Shown here piece after piece: positions 1 through 8,998 of a stretch of DNA of 64,000 nt. This DNA comes from an uncultured Clostridia bacterium (GTDB lineage: Bacteria; Bacillota; Clostridia; TANB77; CAG-508). Numbering within the stretch: the first letter of the stretch is position 1; each line of letters starts with the position of its first letter. A model generated the notes under the pieces. The model was given only the letters and a program-made list of their open reading frames with translations, had not been told where the DNA came from and did no database searches. The stretch is from assembly GCA_934167965.1 (NCBI GenBank), contig CAKPMJ010000005.1, forward strand, positions 62,001 through 126,000, given 5' to 3'. The position numbers were made by a program, and so were the translations under genes.

Positions 1-2278
1 TCACACAAATCCTGGAAATTCTAATTGCCATCCCGAATGGAACCAAAATATTGTTAAAGCAGTAAATGGAGGAAGCTATTTTGGAAATTCAACTTTTGGA
101 ACCGAAAATGTAGCAGAAGGAGGTACAACTGTTGCAGCGGCAACAGAAGTAAAATATAATGCACTAGTGGCCACTTGGAATGAGACAACAGAAGTAATAG
201 AATCTAATGATCCAGATGTGGAATCAACTAGTAATACAATATATAATATGACCACTACTAAAATTAATTACCAAGATTTAGTTAGTGGATATACAATGCC
301 TTTTGAATATTTATGGTCAATGTTATGTGTTACTGAGGATAAAGATTTCGTACTGGATTTGGTAGATTTAGTTTATAACAGTAAAATTGAAATTACAGTT
401 CATGATAGCTTATCAACTAATATAAACGAGGATATTTATACATATACAAAAACAAAGAAAACGAACACTTCTGCAAAAGTAGTAGTTTATTATACGGATG
501 ATGCAGGGGCATCTAGAAATTCGTCGCAATCAGGAAATTGGACAGATGAAGAACCAAATAAATATAAAATTACAACAACTATAACTACGAAGACGAACAC
601 TTTAGATATAGCGGTGACATTAGCTGATGTCTGGATGGCTAAATATACGCAAGAGTTTTCTTATCAAACACCAGAAGACATAGTTAGTGGTGGTGAAGAG
701 CAATCATTAGATGATATTGGATATACAGATGATCCAGTTGATACAGGAAATAATGATACATATGGTCATGCAAGAGATTTAATAAATAAAATTAAAAATA
801 TGTTAAATAAGAGTACATATGTTAAAAGTATTGGTAATGGACAGATTAATTATTTAAATGAAGATATATACTATTCTACAACAGATAGAAAAGAAAAAAT
901 TACTAATACGTTAAAAAATAAAAAGTATGTTTCTTCACCAATGGTCGTTGAGGAAAAGACTGACAAAAACTCAGAAGAACCAAACTTTGTGACAATACTT
1001 TTAGATCTGGACAATTTAAAAGCAAAAAATAATATTTTAGATGTATCATCGTGGTTATTTGAATTATTAGAGACAAATGAGAGTACAGTTGATTTAATAG
1101 ATTTAACAAAATACTTATTATATAAAGCAACCAACATTGATTTTGGAGTTACAGAGTTTGATTTTAATAGTTTCTACATGTCTGATTTTAAAGATATAAG
1201 GTCTTCTATTGGAGGAGTAGACTTGTTAAAAGAGTATATACATTATTGGGAACATTCATCACCACCACCAACAAATGCAGATGGTACAAAGTACATAATT
1301 GAAGATGATGGTGCAGGACACCCTACAGTTGGATATGGAGTAGATATTATTAACGGAGGATTTAAACAGGAATTTATTGCAGCTGGGTACCCAATAACAA
1401 TTGGAGGAGAAGTTGATAAAGCATTTGTAGATGCATTAGAGGATAGAGAAATACAAGAGTGTATAAATTACATAAAAAGTATGACAAATGGATTGAATTT
1501 AAGTGAATATCAAATCTATGCTTTAGTTTCAAGAGCATACAATTGTGGAAAAGCTGGAGCTGTTGCAATAAGAAGAGGTTCATCTAATTTAGATTTTATG
1601 TCTTCTTATAAAGAGTATTGGAAATCAGAAGATGATAAATTTGAGGCTAAAGATGCAAATGCAGATTTTAACCATTCATTATATACTAATTATATGTCTG
1701 AGCCAGTTACGGCCAAAGATAAAGGGTATATGTCGGGATTAGAAAGAAGAAGAAAATCAGAATGGGTATTATTTCAAACAGGATATATGGATGTACTAGA
1801 TAAATGGTATGTAGAAGGAATGGGAGGTTCTATAATAGAATGTGCAAAGGCAATACACCAGTATATGGAAGAGAATGGATATACATATTGTGTATATGGT
1901 TCAAATTCTTATGAAGAGTGTGGAAGGAATGGAAAATCTCATGGCTTAAGTAGGACTTTTGAAGCGTCTAAATCAAATAAAAATACTTGTTGTGCTACAT
2001 ATGTTTCATGGGTATTGCAAGAAGCAGGTTATTTAACTGAATCCGAGCATAATGATGGCGCAGATAATTTGACGAATCTTTTAATTAATAAGGGATGGAC
2101 TGTTATAACAGATATTAATCAGTTTCAACCAGGTGATGTATTAACATATAGCAGTCACGTAGAAATTTATGCAGGTGATGGAACAGTCTATAATGCGGGT
2201 AGTGGAAAAGCTATACGTAATTCATCACCACAGAGTAAAAATATATCTAAAGCCAGAGCATTAAGAGCACCTAATTAA
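1..2278 (+). CDS. Two-domain secreted cell-wall hydrolase (lysozyme-like + NlpC/P60-like), 5' partial
   Basis: The reading frame is open from the first bases of the window, so the true start lies upstream; the GTG at 167 is internal. The middle part (about 1226-1800) looks like a phage-type lysozyme: a Glu in YWEH, then Asp and the GHPTVGYG motif. The last 140 residues resemble an NlpC/P60-type peptidase with a nucleophile Cys in NTCCATYVSWVL and a His in SSHVEIYAG. The Thr/Asn-rich N-terminal part is unrecognised. Such lysozyme plus peptidase enzymes are typical VirB1-like wall openers of Gram-positive conjugation systems but also occur in phages. The gene is 22 bases from a membrane-anchored partner, with which it probably forms an operon. 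Confidence 0.75.
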   Translation, partial: HTNPGNSNCHPEWNQNIVKAVNGGSYFGNSTFGTENVAEGGTTVAAATEVKYNALVATWNETTEVIESNDPDVESTSNTIYNMTTTKINYQDLVSGYTMPFEYLWSMLCVTEDKDFVLDLVDLVYNSKIEITVHDSLSTNINEDIYTYTKTKKTNTSAKVVVYYTDDAGASRNSSQSGNWTDEEPNKYKITTTITTKTNTLDIAVTLADVWMAKYTQEFSYQTPEDIVSGGEEQSLDDIGYTDDPVDTGNNDTYGHARDLINKIKNMLNKSTYVKSIGNGQINYLNEDIYYSTTDRKEKITNTLKNKKYVSSPMVVEEKTDKNSEEPNFVTILLDLDNLKAKNNILDVSSWLFELLETNESTVDLIDLTKYLLYKATNIDFGVTEFDFNSFYMSDFKDIRSSIGGVDLLKEYIHYWEHSSPPPTNADGTKYIIEDDGAGHPTVGYGVDIINGGFKQEFIAAGYPITIGGEVDKAFVDALEDREIQECINYIKSMTNGLNLSEYQIYALVSRAYNCGKAGAVAIRRGSSNLDFMSSYKEYWKSEDDKFEAKDANADFNHSLYTNYMSEPVTAKDKGYMSGLERRRKSEWVLFQTGYMDVLDKWYVEGMGGSIIECAKAIHQYMEENGYTYCVYGSNSYEECGRNGKSHGLSRTFEASKSNKNTCCATYVSWVLQEAGYLTESEHNDGADNLTNLLINKGWTVITDINQFQPGDVLTYSSHVEIYAGDGTVYNAGSGKAIRNSSPQSKNISKARALRAPN

Positions 2279-2300
2279 TATGTGGAGGTATTAATATAAA

Positions 2301-3635
2301 ATGAAGAAAATTATAAAAGTATGTATTGTAATTTTAGTAATTTTAATAGTAATTATATTGAATATGTTTATACACTTGAAAAAAGAAAATGCAAAGTTAT
2401 TACCAAATGAATTTGATGATACTATAGAAGATTCAAGTTTGTATAAATTTGATACAACAGTGCAAACAGTAAAAATTAGAAATAATTTCTATGCGGTTAA
2501 AGGTTGCGTTAATAAATTTTTTACATATTATAGTGCATCAAATACAACAGAAGATAGTAAATATATTGTGGATGAAAAACAAGATGATAACAATAAAGAA
2601 GCATTATATTCAATGCTAGATGATGAATATATTAAGTTTAACGATATAAATAAAGATAATATACTGCGTAAAATTCCTAATTTTAATAATGCTACAGTAG
2701 AAATAAATAAAATGTATGTTGCACAAAAAAGTGCTAATACAGCAATATATTTTGTATATGGAATCTTGAATGATAAAATAAATATTAAATATACAAATTT
2801 TTCTATGGCCGTAAAAGTAGATATGCTCAATAAGACATTTAAACTATTATTGCAAGATTATGTTGATGAAAAATATAATAATATAAAAGTTGGGGATAAT
2901 ATAGAGATAAATGTTCAAAATGACATAAAAAATGACACATATAATATATTTGAATACAATATTGTACTTGATGATGAATATATTAAAGATGTATTTGATA
3001 AACTTAGAAATGATTTTATATATAATCCAGAATTAGTTTATGATGAGTTAGAAAGTGATTATAGAAGTAAACGATTTTCATCTATAGATGCATTTAAAAA
3101 ATATTTAAAAGATAATTCTCTAAAAAATATAATGATGAATATAGAGAAATATCAAAAAAATGTATATGATAATTATACTCAATATGTTTGTATAGATAGC
3201 AATAGTAATTATTATATATTTAGGGAAGATTCGGTAATGAATTATAAGATTATTTTAGATACATATACAATTGATTTACCTGAATTTATAGAAAAGTATA
3301 AATCTGCTACAGATCAAGTAAAAGTAGGAATGAACATACAAAAAATTATATATGCTATAAATTCCAAAGATTATAAATATGTGTATGACAAACTAGATAA
3401 AACATTTAAGAAAAATAATTATAGTACATTAAATATTTTTGAAAATAAAATGAAGCAAGAGTTTTACGACACCAACAAAGTAGAGTATATGAAATTTACT
3501 AAAGAAGGAAATATATATATTTATAATTTAGGTGTTAAAAATGGAGAGAACGAAAATGCAAAAGAAAAGAAATTAACAATTATAATGAAATTAAAAGAAA
3601 ATACAGACTTTGAAATGTCATTTAATATTGAATAA
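2301..3635 (+). CDS. Membrane-anchored extracellular protein, two similar domains (VirB8/NTF2-like?)
   Basis: This 444-residue protein has a single N-terminal membrane helix (about residues 5-27) and a large Asn/Lys/Tyr-rich outside part. Two stretches look alike: residues about 60-110 (VKIRNNFYAVKG, then ALYSMLDDEYIKFN) and about 345-395 (VGMNIQKIIYAINS, then VYDKLDKTFKKNNY). Both read like the start of an NTF2-like fold, in which a helix pair is followed by 'xxLxDxxF'. One membrane helix plus two NTF2-like domains is the layout of VirB8/TcpC proteins, which would fit the hydrolase upstream. That assignment is inference; no decisive motif is present. An SD (GGAGG) precedes the ATG. Confidence 0.6.
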   Translation: MKKIIKVCIVILVILIVIILNMFIHLKKENAKLLPNEFDDTIEDSSLYKFDTTVQTVKIRNNFYAVKGCVNKFFTYYSASNTTEDSKYIVDEKQDDNNKEALYSMLDDEYIKFNDINKDNILRKIPNFNNATVEINKMYVAQKSANTAIYFVYGILNDKINIKYTNFSMAVKVDMLNKTFKLLLQDYVDEKYNNIKVGDNIEINVQNDIKNDTYNIFEYNIVLDDEYIKDVFDKLRNDFIYNPELVYDELESDYRSKRFSSIDAFKKYLKDNSLKNIMMNIEKYQKNVYDNYTQYVCIDSNSNYYIFREDSVMNYKIILDTYTIDLPEFIEKYKSATDQVKVGMNIQKIIYAINSKDYKYVYDKLDKTFKKNNYSTLNIFENKMKQEFYDTNKVEYMKFTKEGNIYIYNLGVKNGENENAKEKKLTIIMKLKENTDFEMSFNIE

Positions 3636-3640
3636 AAATG

Positions 3641-3666
3641 AAAAGGTTGCATTGCAACCTTTTTTA
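3641..3666 (+). terminator. Rho-independent terminator
   Basis: Ten-base stem AAAAGGTTGC/GCAACCTTTT with a three-base loop, followed by T residues, just after the stop of the upstream gene. Confidence 0.85.
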
Positions 3667-3699
3667 TTATATAATTTGTTATATAAAAGGAGGACTTAA

Positions 3700-4425
3700 A
3701 TGATTGAAATAAAAAATGTTTCTAAAGCATATAAAAAAGATGTAAATGTAATAAGTAATTTAAATTTAAAAATAAATAACGGAGAAATATTTGGATTTTT
3801 GGGACCAAATGGAGCAGGGAAAACTACTACAATAAAAATGATAACAGGAATATTAGATATAACAGAAGGGGATATTTATATAGATGATAATAGTATAAAA
3901 AAGAATCCTATAGAAGCTAAGAAAAAATTGGGGTTGGTATTAGACAATCCAGAAGTATTTGGAAAATTAAAAGGGATAGAATATTTAAATTTTATTGCCG
4001 ATATATATGATGTATCAAGAGAAGATAGAATATTGAGAATAAAAGAATTAACTGAAAGATTTGAGATGGATGAAGTACTAAATAATAAATTAGAGAGTTA
4101 TTCTCATGGAATGAAGCAAAAAATATTAATAATAGGTTCATTACTAAGTTCACCAAATAATTGGATTTTGGATGAACCAATGACTGGCTTGGATCCAAAA
4201 GCATCTTTTGAGTTGAAAAAAATCATGAAAGAATACACGGAAAAGAGTAAAACTGTTTTTTTCTCTACTCACATATTAGATGTTGCAGAAAAATTATGTG
4301 ATAGAATTGGAATTATAAATAAGGGTAAATTAATATTTGTTGGAACAATAAGTGAAATGAAAAATGAATTAAAGGAAAATAAGTCATTAGAAGAATTATT
4401 TATGGAGATAATAAAAAATGATTAA
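3700..4425 (+). CDS. ABC transporter ATP-binding protein
   Basis: This 241-residue ATPase is the cytoplasmic engine of an ABC-2 type exporter. It has Walker A GPNGAGKTT (about residues 35-43), a signature region SYSHGMKQK in place of the usual LSGGQ, Walker B WILDEPMTGLDP and a switch His in FFSTHILD. SD AAAGGAGGA lies just before the ATG. The stop overlaps the start of the permease by eight bases, so the two are translationally coupled. The substrate is unknown; peptide or lipid export is plausible for this family. Confidence 0.92.
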   Translation: MIEIKNVSKAYKKDVNVISNLNLKINNGEIFGFLGPNGAGKTTTIKMITGILDITEGDIYIDDNSIKKNPIEAKKKLGLVLDNPEVFGKLKGIEYLNFIADIYDVSREDRILRIKELTERFEMDEVLNNKLESYSHGMKQKILIIGSLLSSPNNWILDEPMTGLDPKASFELKKIMKEYTEKSKTVFFSTHILDVAEKLCDRIGIINKGKLIFVGTISEMKNELKENKSLEELFMEIIKND

Positions 4426-6094
4426 AAGAATAGAAAATATTTTTAAATTAACAAAAGTTCTTAATAAAAATTCAGACGAATCCCCTTATTTGAAGAATGG
4501 AAAATTTAATAAAAAATCTGCGATGTTTTGGATAGCAACCATTTTAATTATTACGGTAGTTTATATGAGTTATATATTAATAAAAAATTTGGTATTAATT
4601 GATCAAGCCATATTATTTTTAAATTTTATGTTATTAGTATTAATGTTAGTTTTAATATTTCAAGTAATAATGGTTAGTATTAATGTGTATTATTTTTCAA
4701 AGGATATGGATTTAATTTTACCATTACCAATAAATCCGATAGACTTATTAATATCTAAATTTAATACTATAATTATTAAAACTTATTTTTTTGAATCTAT
4801 ATTTATTTTTGCACCATTAATTATTTATGGAATATACACATCATCTGGTCTATTATATTATATAAATTTAATTGTTATGTTGTTAATATTTCCGATTTTA
4901 CCAACACTTATTGTGAGTGTTATTATGATGTTATTAATGCCACTATCTAAATTTATAAAAAATAAAGATATTTTTCAAATAATAATTACTTTTATACTTG
5001 TGTTTCTAGTGTTTGGAATTATTTTTTATTTATCAAAAAATATAATGGTATATAATGAATTTGCAACAGAAGATAGCCAAGCAATAGAACAAATTAATAA
5101 ATTAAATAGTAAATTAATTAATATTAATAATTATTTTTTACAAATTAATCCTAGTATTAATTTTTTAAATAATTTAAATTTTAAAAATGCAATAATTAAT
5201 TTATTAAAAATATTATTATACGATTTTATTGGATTTATAATTTTTATATTTATTGGAAAATTAATTTATTTAAAAAATATATTAAAAAATAATATATTTA
5301 ATACTGCAAACAAAATAAATAAAATTAATTTAGAAAAAAAATGCAAAAAAATAAATAAAAGAAATTCATATATAAAAAAGGATTTTAAATTATTATTTAA
5401 AAGCCCAATATTTTTTATAAATTGTATATATCCAACTTTAATTATGATAATTTCATTATTAATTATTTCAATTTTTGCAATTCCAAATATAAGAAATGCA
5501 ATTAATAATACAGATTTATTTAAAGGTGTTGATTTAGAAATTAATTTAAATAAAATATGTTTAATATTGTGCGGGATACAAATTATATTAACCTTTTCAA
5601 ATAATGCGGTAACAGCTATTTCAAGAGAAGGGAAGAGTGCAGTTTATATGAAGTTTTTACCGATAGATTATTGCAGGCAGATAATTTACAAAAGTATGTC
5701 ACAAATAATTATTAATGGTATATTTATATTTATTTTAATTTTATTAATAAAATTAGCAATACCAATTAGTTTAATAAAATGTATTTATATTTTAATTATA
5801 GCCAATTTAGTAAATATTTTTAATAGTATTTTGATGACAGCTATGGATTCAAATTCGCCTAATTTAGAGTGGAATTCAGAATATGAAGTGATTAGTGAAA
5901 ATAACAAAAAAATATATCAATATGTGTTAACGATATTAATTATTTTATTATTAACATATTTTTCTAAAATATTTAATGAATTAAATTTAAATATATCATG
6001 CATATTAATAATTTTAATATTAATTATTTTATTAATAATTTTAATAATAATTATTAATAAAATAAAAAATAAATTATTTAATAAAATAAAATAA
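4418..6094 (+). CDS. ABC-2 type exporter permease
   Basis: This 558-residue polytopic membrane protein has about ten hydrophobic segments, in two halves separated by a basic Asn/Lys-rich stretch around residues 290-325. It overlaps the ATPase gene, so the two should form one transporter. The protein is extremely rich in Ile, Leu, Asn and Lys because the DNA is extremely AT-rich, especially in the last 150 codons. The size and two-half layout resemble the large ABC-2 permeases of Firmicutes (YthQ-like). Substrate not recognisable. Confidence 0.85.
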   Translation: MIKRIENIFKLTKVLNKNSDESPYLKNGKFNKKSAMFWIATILIITVVYMSYILIKNLVLIDQAILFLNFMLLVLMLVLIFQVIMVSINVYYFSKDMDLILPLPINPIDLLISKFNTIIIKTYFFESIFIFAPLIIYGIYTSSGLLYYINLIVMLLIFPILPTLIVSVIMMLLMPLSKFIKNKDIFQIIITFILVFLVFGIIFYLSKNIMVYNEFATEDSQAIEQINKLNSKLININNYFLQINPSINFLNNLNFKNAIINLLKILLYDFIGFIIFIFIGKLIYLKNILKNNIFNTANKINKINLEKKCKKINKRNSYIKKDFKLLFKSPIFFINCIYPTLIMIISLLIISIFAIPNIRNAINNTDLFKGVDLEINLNKICLILCGIQIILTFSNNAVTAISREGKSAVYMKFLPIDYCRQIIYKSMSQIIINGIFIFILILLIKLAIPISLIKCIYILIIANLVNIFNSILMTAMDSNSPNLEWNSEYEVISENNKKIYQYVLTILIILLLTYFSKIFNELNLNISCILIILILIILLIILIIIINKIKNKLFNKIK

Positions 6095-6120
6095 AAGGTT
6101 TTTAAAACCTTTTATTTTTT
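6085..6120. terminator. Bidirectional terminator between convergent genes
   Basis: The near-perfect stem AAAATAAAAGGTTTT/AAAACCTTTTATTTT, with A-rich and T-rich flanks, serves the permease on + and the J-domain gene on -. It overlaps the 3' end of the latter. Confidence 0.85.
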
Positions 6121-6666
6121 TGAATTATATATAATTATTATAAAAATAATAACTAATAATATTGATAAATTAGAATCCATAATTATACCTAATAATTTAG
6201 ATAAATATGGAATATTAAATAATATAAAAATAATTAAAAAAATAATTAAAATATTAAAAATTAATTTTACTAAATCTTTAATATTAAATCTTTTTTTATT
6301 ATTTATATTTTCCTTATAATAATTAGTATAATTTATATTTTGATAATTATTTTCATTATTATATATTTTATTTTTTAAATAATTTAGTTGGTTTTTTAAT
6401 TCAATATTTTCATTTAATATTAAATTATATTCTTCAGGAGAGACAAAATTATTTCCTAATTGTTCATCATACTCTTTTCTTTTTTGTTCGTTAGATAAGA
6501 TGTCATAAGCAGTATTTATTTTTTTAATTTTTTCTTCAGCGATTAATTTATCATTACCTGTTTGTAAATCAGGATGATATTTTTTAACTAATAATTTATA
6601 TGCTTTTTCTATTATTTCAGGTGAAGCATCTTTATCTACTTCGAGTATTTTATAATAATTTTCCAT
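6112..6666 (-). CDS. J-domain (DnaJ-like) membrane protein
   Basis: Residues 1-70 form a complete J domain (YKILEVDKDASPEII, the diagnostic HPD in KKYHPDLQ, and AYDILSNEQKRKEYD), which stimulates the ATPase of an Hsp70. There is no Gly/Phe region or zinc domain. Instead an Asn-rich linker leads to two C-terminal membrane helices (about residues 132-152 and 163-181). It is therefore a membrane-tethered J protein that probably recruits DnaK to the membrane; the client is unknown. It is divergent from the GerM-like gene. Confidence 0.88.
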   Translation of the reverse strand: MENYYKILEVDKDASPEIIEKAYKLLVKKYHPDLQTGNDKLIAEEKIKKINTAYDILSNEQKRKEYDEQLGNNFVSPEEYNLILNENIELKNQLNYLKNKIYNNENNYQNINYTNYYKENINNKKRFNIKDLVKLIFNILIIFLIIFILFNIPYLSKLLGIIMDSNLSILLVIIFIIIIYNSKK

Positions 6667-6729
6667 GTAAGTTAATCTCCTTATTTTTTATGAATTAATA
6701 ATAACATATATTTTAAATTAATTCAATTA

Positions 6730-6749
6730 TTTGTTCTAAATAGGACAAA
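6730..6749. promoter_or_regulatory. Palindrome between divergent genes, possible operator
   Basis: TTTGTTCTA, two bases, then TAGGACAAA: a nearly perfect inverted repeat (one mismatch) in the 124-base space between the divergent J-domain and GerM-like genes. It could be an operator or chance; no regulator is identified. Confidence 0.35.
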
Positions 6750-6790
6750 TAAACAATAATTATTAAAAAGAAAGAACAGGAGGGAATATT

Positions 6791-7330
6791 ATGAAAAAAA
6801 CAAAAAAAATAATATTTATATTAATAATGCTAATTATTATAGGAGGAATTATATTTATATGTATAAAAAATAAAGAAAAAAAACAGACAGCAATTGGAGA
6901 GGGATTAGAATATACTCCACAAGAAGAAATAAGTGATACACAAATGAGGCAAACATCTATTAATTTATATTATTTAAATTCAAGTACAAAAGAGCTAAAA
7001 TCAGAGACTAAATCATTAGATGCAAAATTATTAATAGAAAATCCATATAAAAAAATAGTAGAACTATTAATAGAAGGACCAAAAAGTGAAGGATTAACAA
7101 ATGTATTTCCAGAGAATGCAAAGATTTTAGATGCAAAAATAGAAAATAATTGTGTTACATTAAATTTTTCTGAGGAAATATCTAATTTTAAAGATGATGT
7201 CCAAAAATATAATATTATAAATAGTATTTTAAATTCACTTAGTCAATTAAATGAAGTAAATTCAGTTAAAATTTTGGTTAATAATAAAGAAGATAAAAAC
7301 TTTAATGAAGAGTATAAGGCAATTTACTAA
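6791..7330 (+). CDS. GerMN-domain protein (GerM-like)
   Basis: This 179-residue protein has an N-terminal membrane anchor (about residues 5-24) and a GerMN-type domain: SINLYYLNSSTKEL, then a 'LLIEGPKSEGLTNVFPENAKILDAKI..CVTLNFSEE' region and a conserved 'INSILNSLSQLNEVNSVKILVN' end. GerM proteins act in spore-cortex assembly and germination in Bacillus, and the domain also occurs in other envelope proteins. SD AGGAGGG precedes the ATG. Only a general envelope or spore role can be inferred. Confidence 0.8.
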   Translation: MKKTKKIIFILIMLIIIGGIIFICIKNKEKKQTAIGEGLEYTPQEEISDTQMRQTSINLYYLNSSTKELKSETKSLDAKLLIENPYKKIVELLIEGPKSEGLTNVFPENAKILDAKIENNCVTLNFSEEISNFKDDVQKYNIINSILNSLSQLNEVNSVKILVNNKEDKNFNEEYKAIY

Positions 7331-7346
7331 ATACCTAAAAAATCCA

Positions 7347-7375
7347 TTGACAAAGTGGGCAAAATATTATAAATT
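7347..7375 (+). promoter_or_regulatory. Probable sigma-A promoter of vanW gene
   Basis: TTGACA at 7347-7352, a 17-base spacer and TAAATT at 7370-7375, about 40 bases upstream of the vanW-like start. Confidence 0.5.
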
Positions 7376-7412
7376 ATATATTGGAAGATAATAAAAAAAT
7401 GAGGTAAAATTA

Positions 7413-8957
7413 ATGATTGTAGAAGAAGAAAAAGTAGAGGTAATTGAAGATAAAAAAGAACAACAAAATACACAAATTGAAACAGAAACAAACGATGAAA
7501 TTGTAAAAGGAAAAAGTGTATGGGGATTGTGTGCAATATTTTTAGGAGTAATTGCTTTAATCCTATTGATAATATTTACAATATTTACATTATATAACTT
7601 AAATAAAGATACAATATCACAAGGTATATACATAAATGGAGTAGATGTATCTGGTTTGTCTATAAAACAAGCTAAAGAAAGAGTACAAAAATATTATGAT
7701 ACAAATATATTGACAAAAGATATTATACTTAAATATGAAGATTATGAGGCATATATAAAACTTTCAGAAATAGATTTAAAATTTGATATTTCATCTGCAG
7801 TTAATTATGCTTACAATATTGGAAAAAATGGAAATATTATAAAAAATAATTACTTAATATTTGATGCTCTATTAAATGGAGTAAACATTACTCCTACATA
7901 TTCATTAAATGATGAAAAATTAAATAAGGCATTAAATGAGTTGTCAAGTGAAATACCAAATGCAGTAGTTGAAAGTAGCTACTATAAAGAAAAAGCAAAG
8001 TTAATAATTACTAAAGGAAAAGATGGATATGTAGTAGATGTAGCAAAAACATCTTCAAATATAAAATCAAAAATAACAGATCTAGGTTTTTTAGATGGTA
8101 AAATTGATTTAGTATTGTCAAAAAAGAGTCCAGATAAGATAGACCTAGAAAAAATACATAGTGAAATTTATAAAGAACCAACAAATGCTAAATATGATAA
8201 AAAAACTTATGTAGTAACTCCTTCATCAACAGGAGTAGATTTTAAAATATCTTTAGAGGAAGCACAAAAAATAGTAGATAAATCAAAGAATGAGTGTACA
8301 ATTCCATTAAAAACATTGTATCCAAAAGTTACAACAAAAGACCTGGGAATGGATGCATTTCCTGATTTATTAGCTACGTTTTCTACTCATTATTATGCAT
8401 CAAATAAAAATAGAACAACTAATTTAAAATTAGCTGCAAATAAAATAAATGGAACAGTTTTGCTTCCAGGAGAAGTTTTCTCTTATAATGAGGTAGTTGG
8501 TGAAAGAACTATTGCAGCAGGATATAAAGAAGCTGCTACATACTTAAATGGTCAAGTAGTAGACGGCTTAGGAGGAGGCATATGCCAGATATCAACTACA
8601 TTATTTAATGCTGTTCTATTCTCAAATTTGAAAATTGTAGAATTATATAATCACCAATTTGTTCCATCTTATGCAGGTGCAGGAAGAGATGCAACTGTTG
8701 TATATGGAGTAAAAGATTTTAAGTTTTCAAATTCAAGAAAATATGCTATAAAAATAACTTGTAGTGTATCTGGGGGAATTGCGAAATTTAATATTTATGG
8801 TGTTAAAGAAAAACCAGATTATGATGTATCAATTTCAGCTAAAGTTACTAGCAGAACATCATCATATATAAAATCTACAACATATAGAACTGTAAGACAA
8901 AATGGTAAGAAAATAAAAACAGAACTTATATATAATTGTACTTATAAAAACCATTAA
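7413..8957 (+). CDS. VanW family membrane protein
   Basis: This 514-residue protein has an acidic cytoplasmic N terminus, one membrane helix (about 35-60), an extracellular region with a repeated YoaR-type substrate-binding fold, and a VanW domain (about residues 335-450) with the conserved LLPGEVFSYNEVVGERT, GGGICQISTTLFNA and NHQFVPSYAGAGRDATV motifs. VanW was named from glycopeptide-resistance clusters, but the family is widespread in Clostridia and its biochemical role is not established. No resistance genes surround it. SD GAGGT lies before the ATG. Confidence 0.9.
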   Translation: MIVEEEKVEVIEDKKEQQNTQIETETNDEIVKGKSVWGLCAIFLGVIALILLIIFTIFTLYNLNKDTISQGIYINGVDVSGLSIKQAKERVQKYYDTNILTKDIILKYEDYEAYIKLSEIDLKFDISSAVNYAYNIGKNGNIIKNNYLIFDALLNGVNITPTYSLNDEKLNKALNELSSEIPNAVVESSYYKEKAKLIITKGKDGYVVDVAKTSSNIKSKITDLGFLDGKIDLVLSKKSPDKIDLEKIHSEIYKEPTNAKYDKKTYVVTPSSTGVDFKISLEEAQKIVDKSKNECTIPLKTLYPKVTTKDLGMDAFPDLLATFSTHYYASNKNRTTNLKLAANKINGTVLLPGEVFSYNEVVGERTIAAGYKEAATYLNGQVVDGLGGGICQISTTLFNAVLFSNLKIVELYNHQFVPSYAGAGRDATVVYGVKDFKFSNSRKYAIKITCSVSGGIAKFNIYGVKEKPDYDVSISAKVTSRTSSYIKSTTYRTVRQNGKKIKTELIYNCTYKNH

Positions 8958-8998
8958 GAAATAAAAGGGGATTGGGTTTGAAAGGAATGAAATAGATT

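Noticed and set aside
1..3635. Prophage lysis module
   Set aside because: The lysozyme domain alone suggests phage, but no holin, tail or other phage gene follows; a host ABC exporter comes next.
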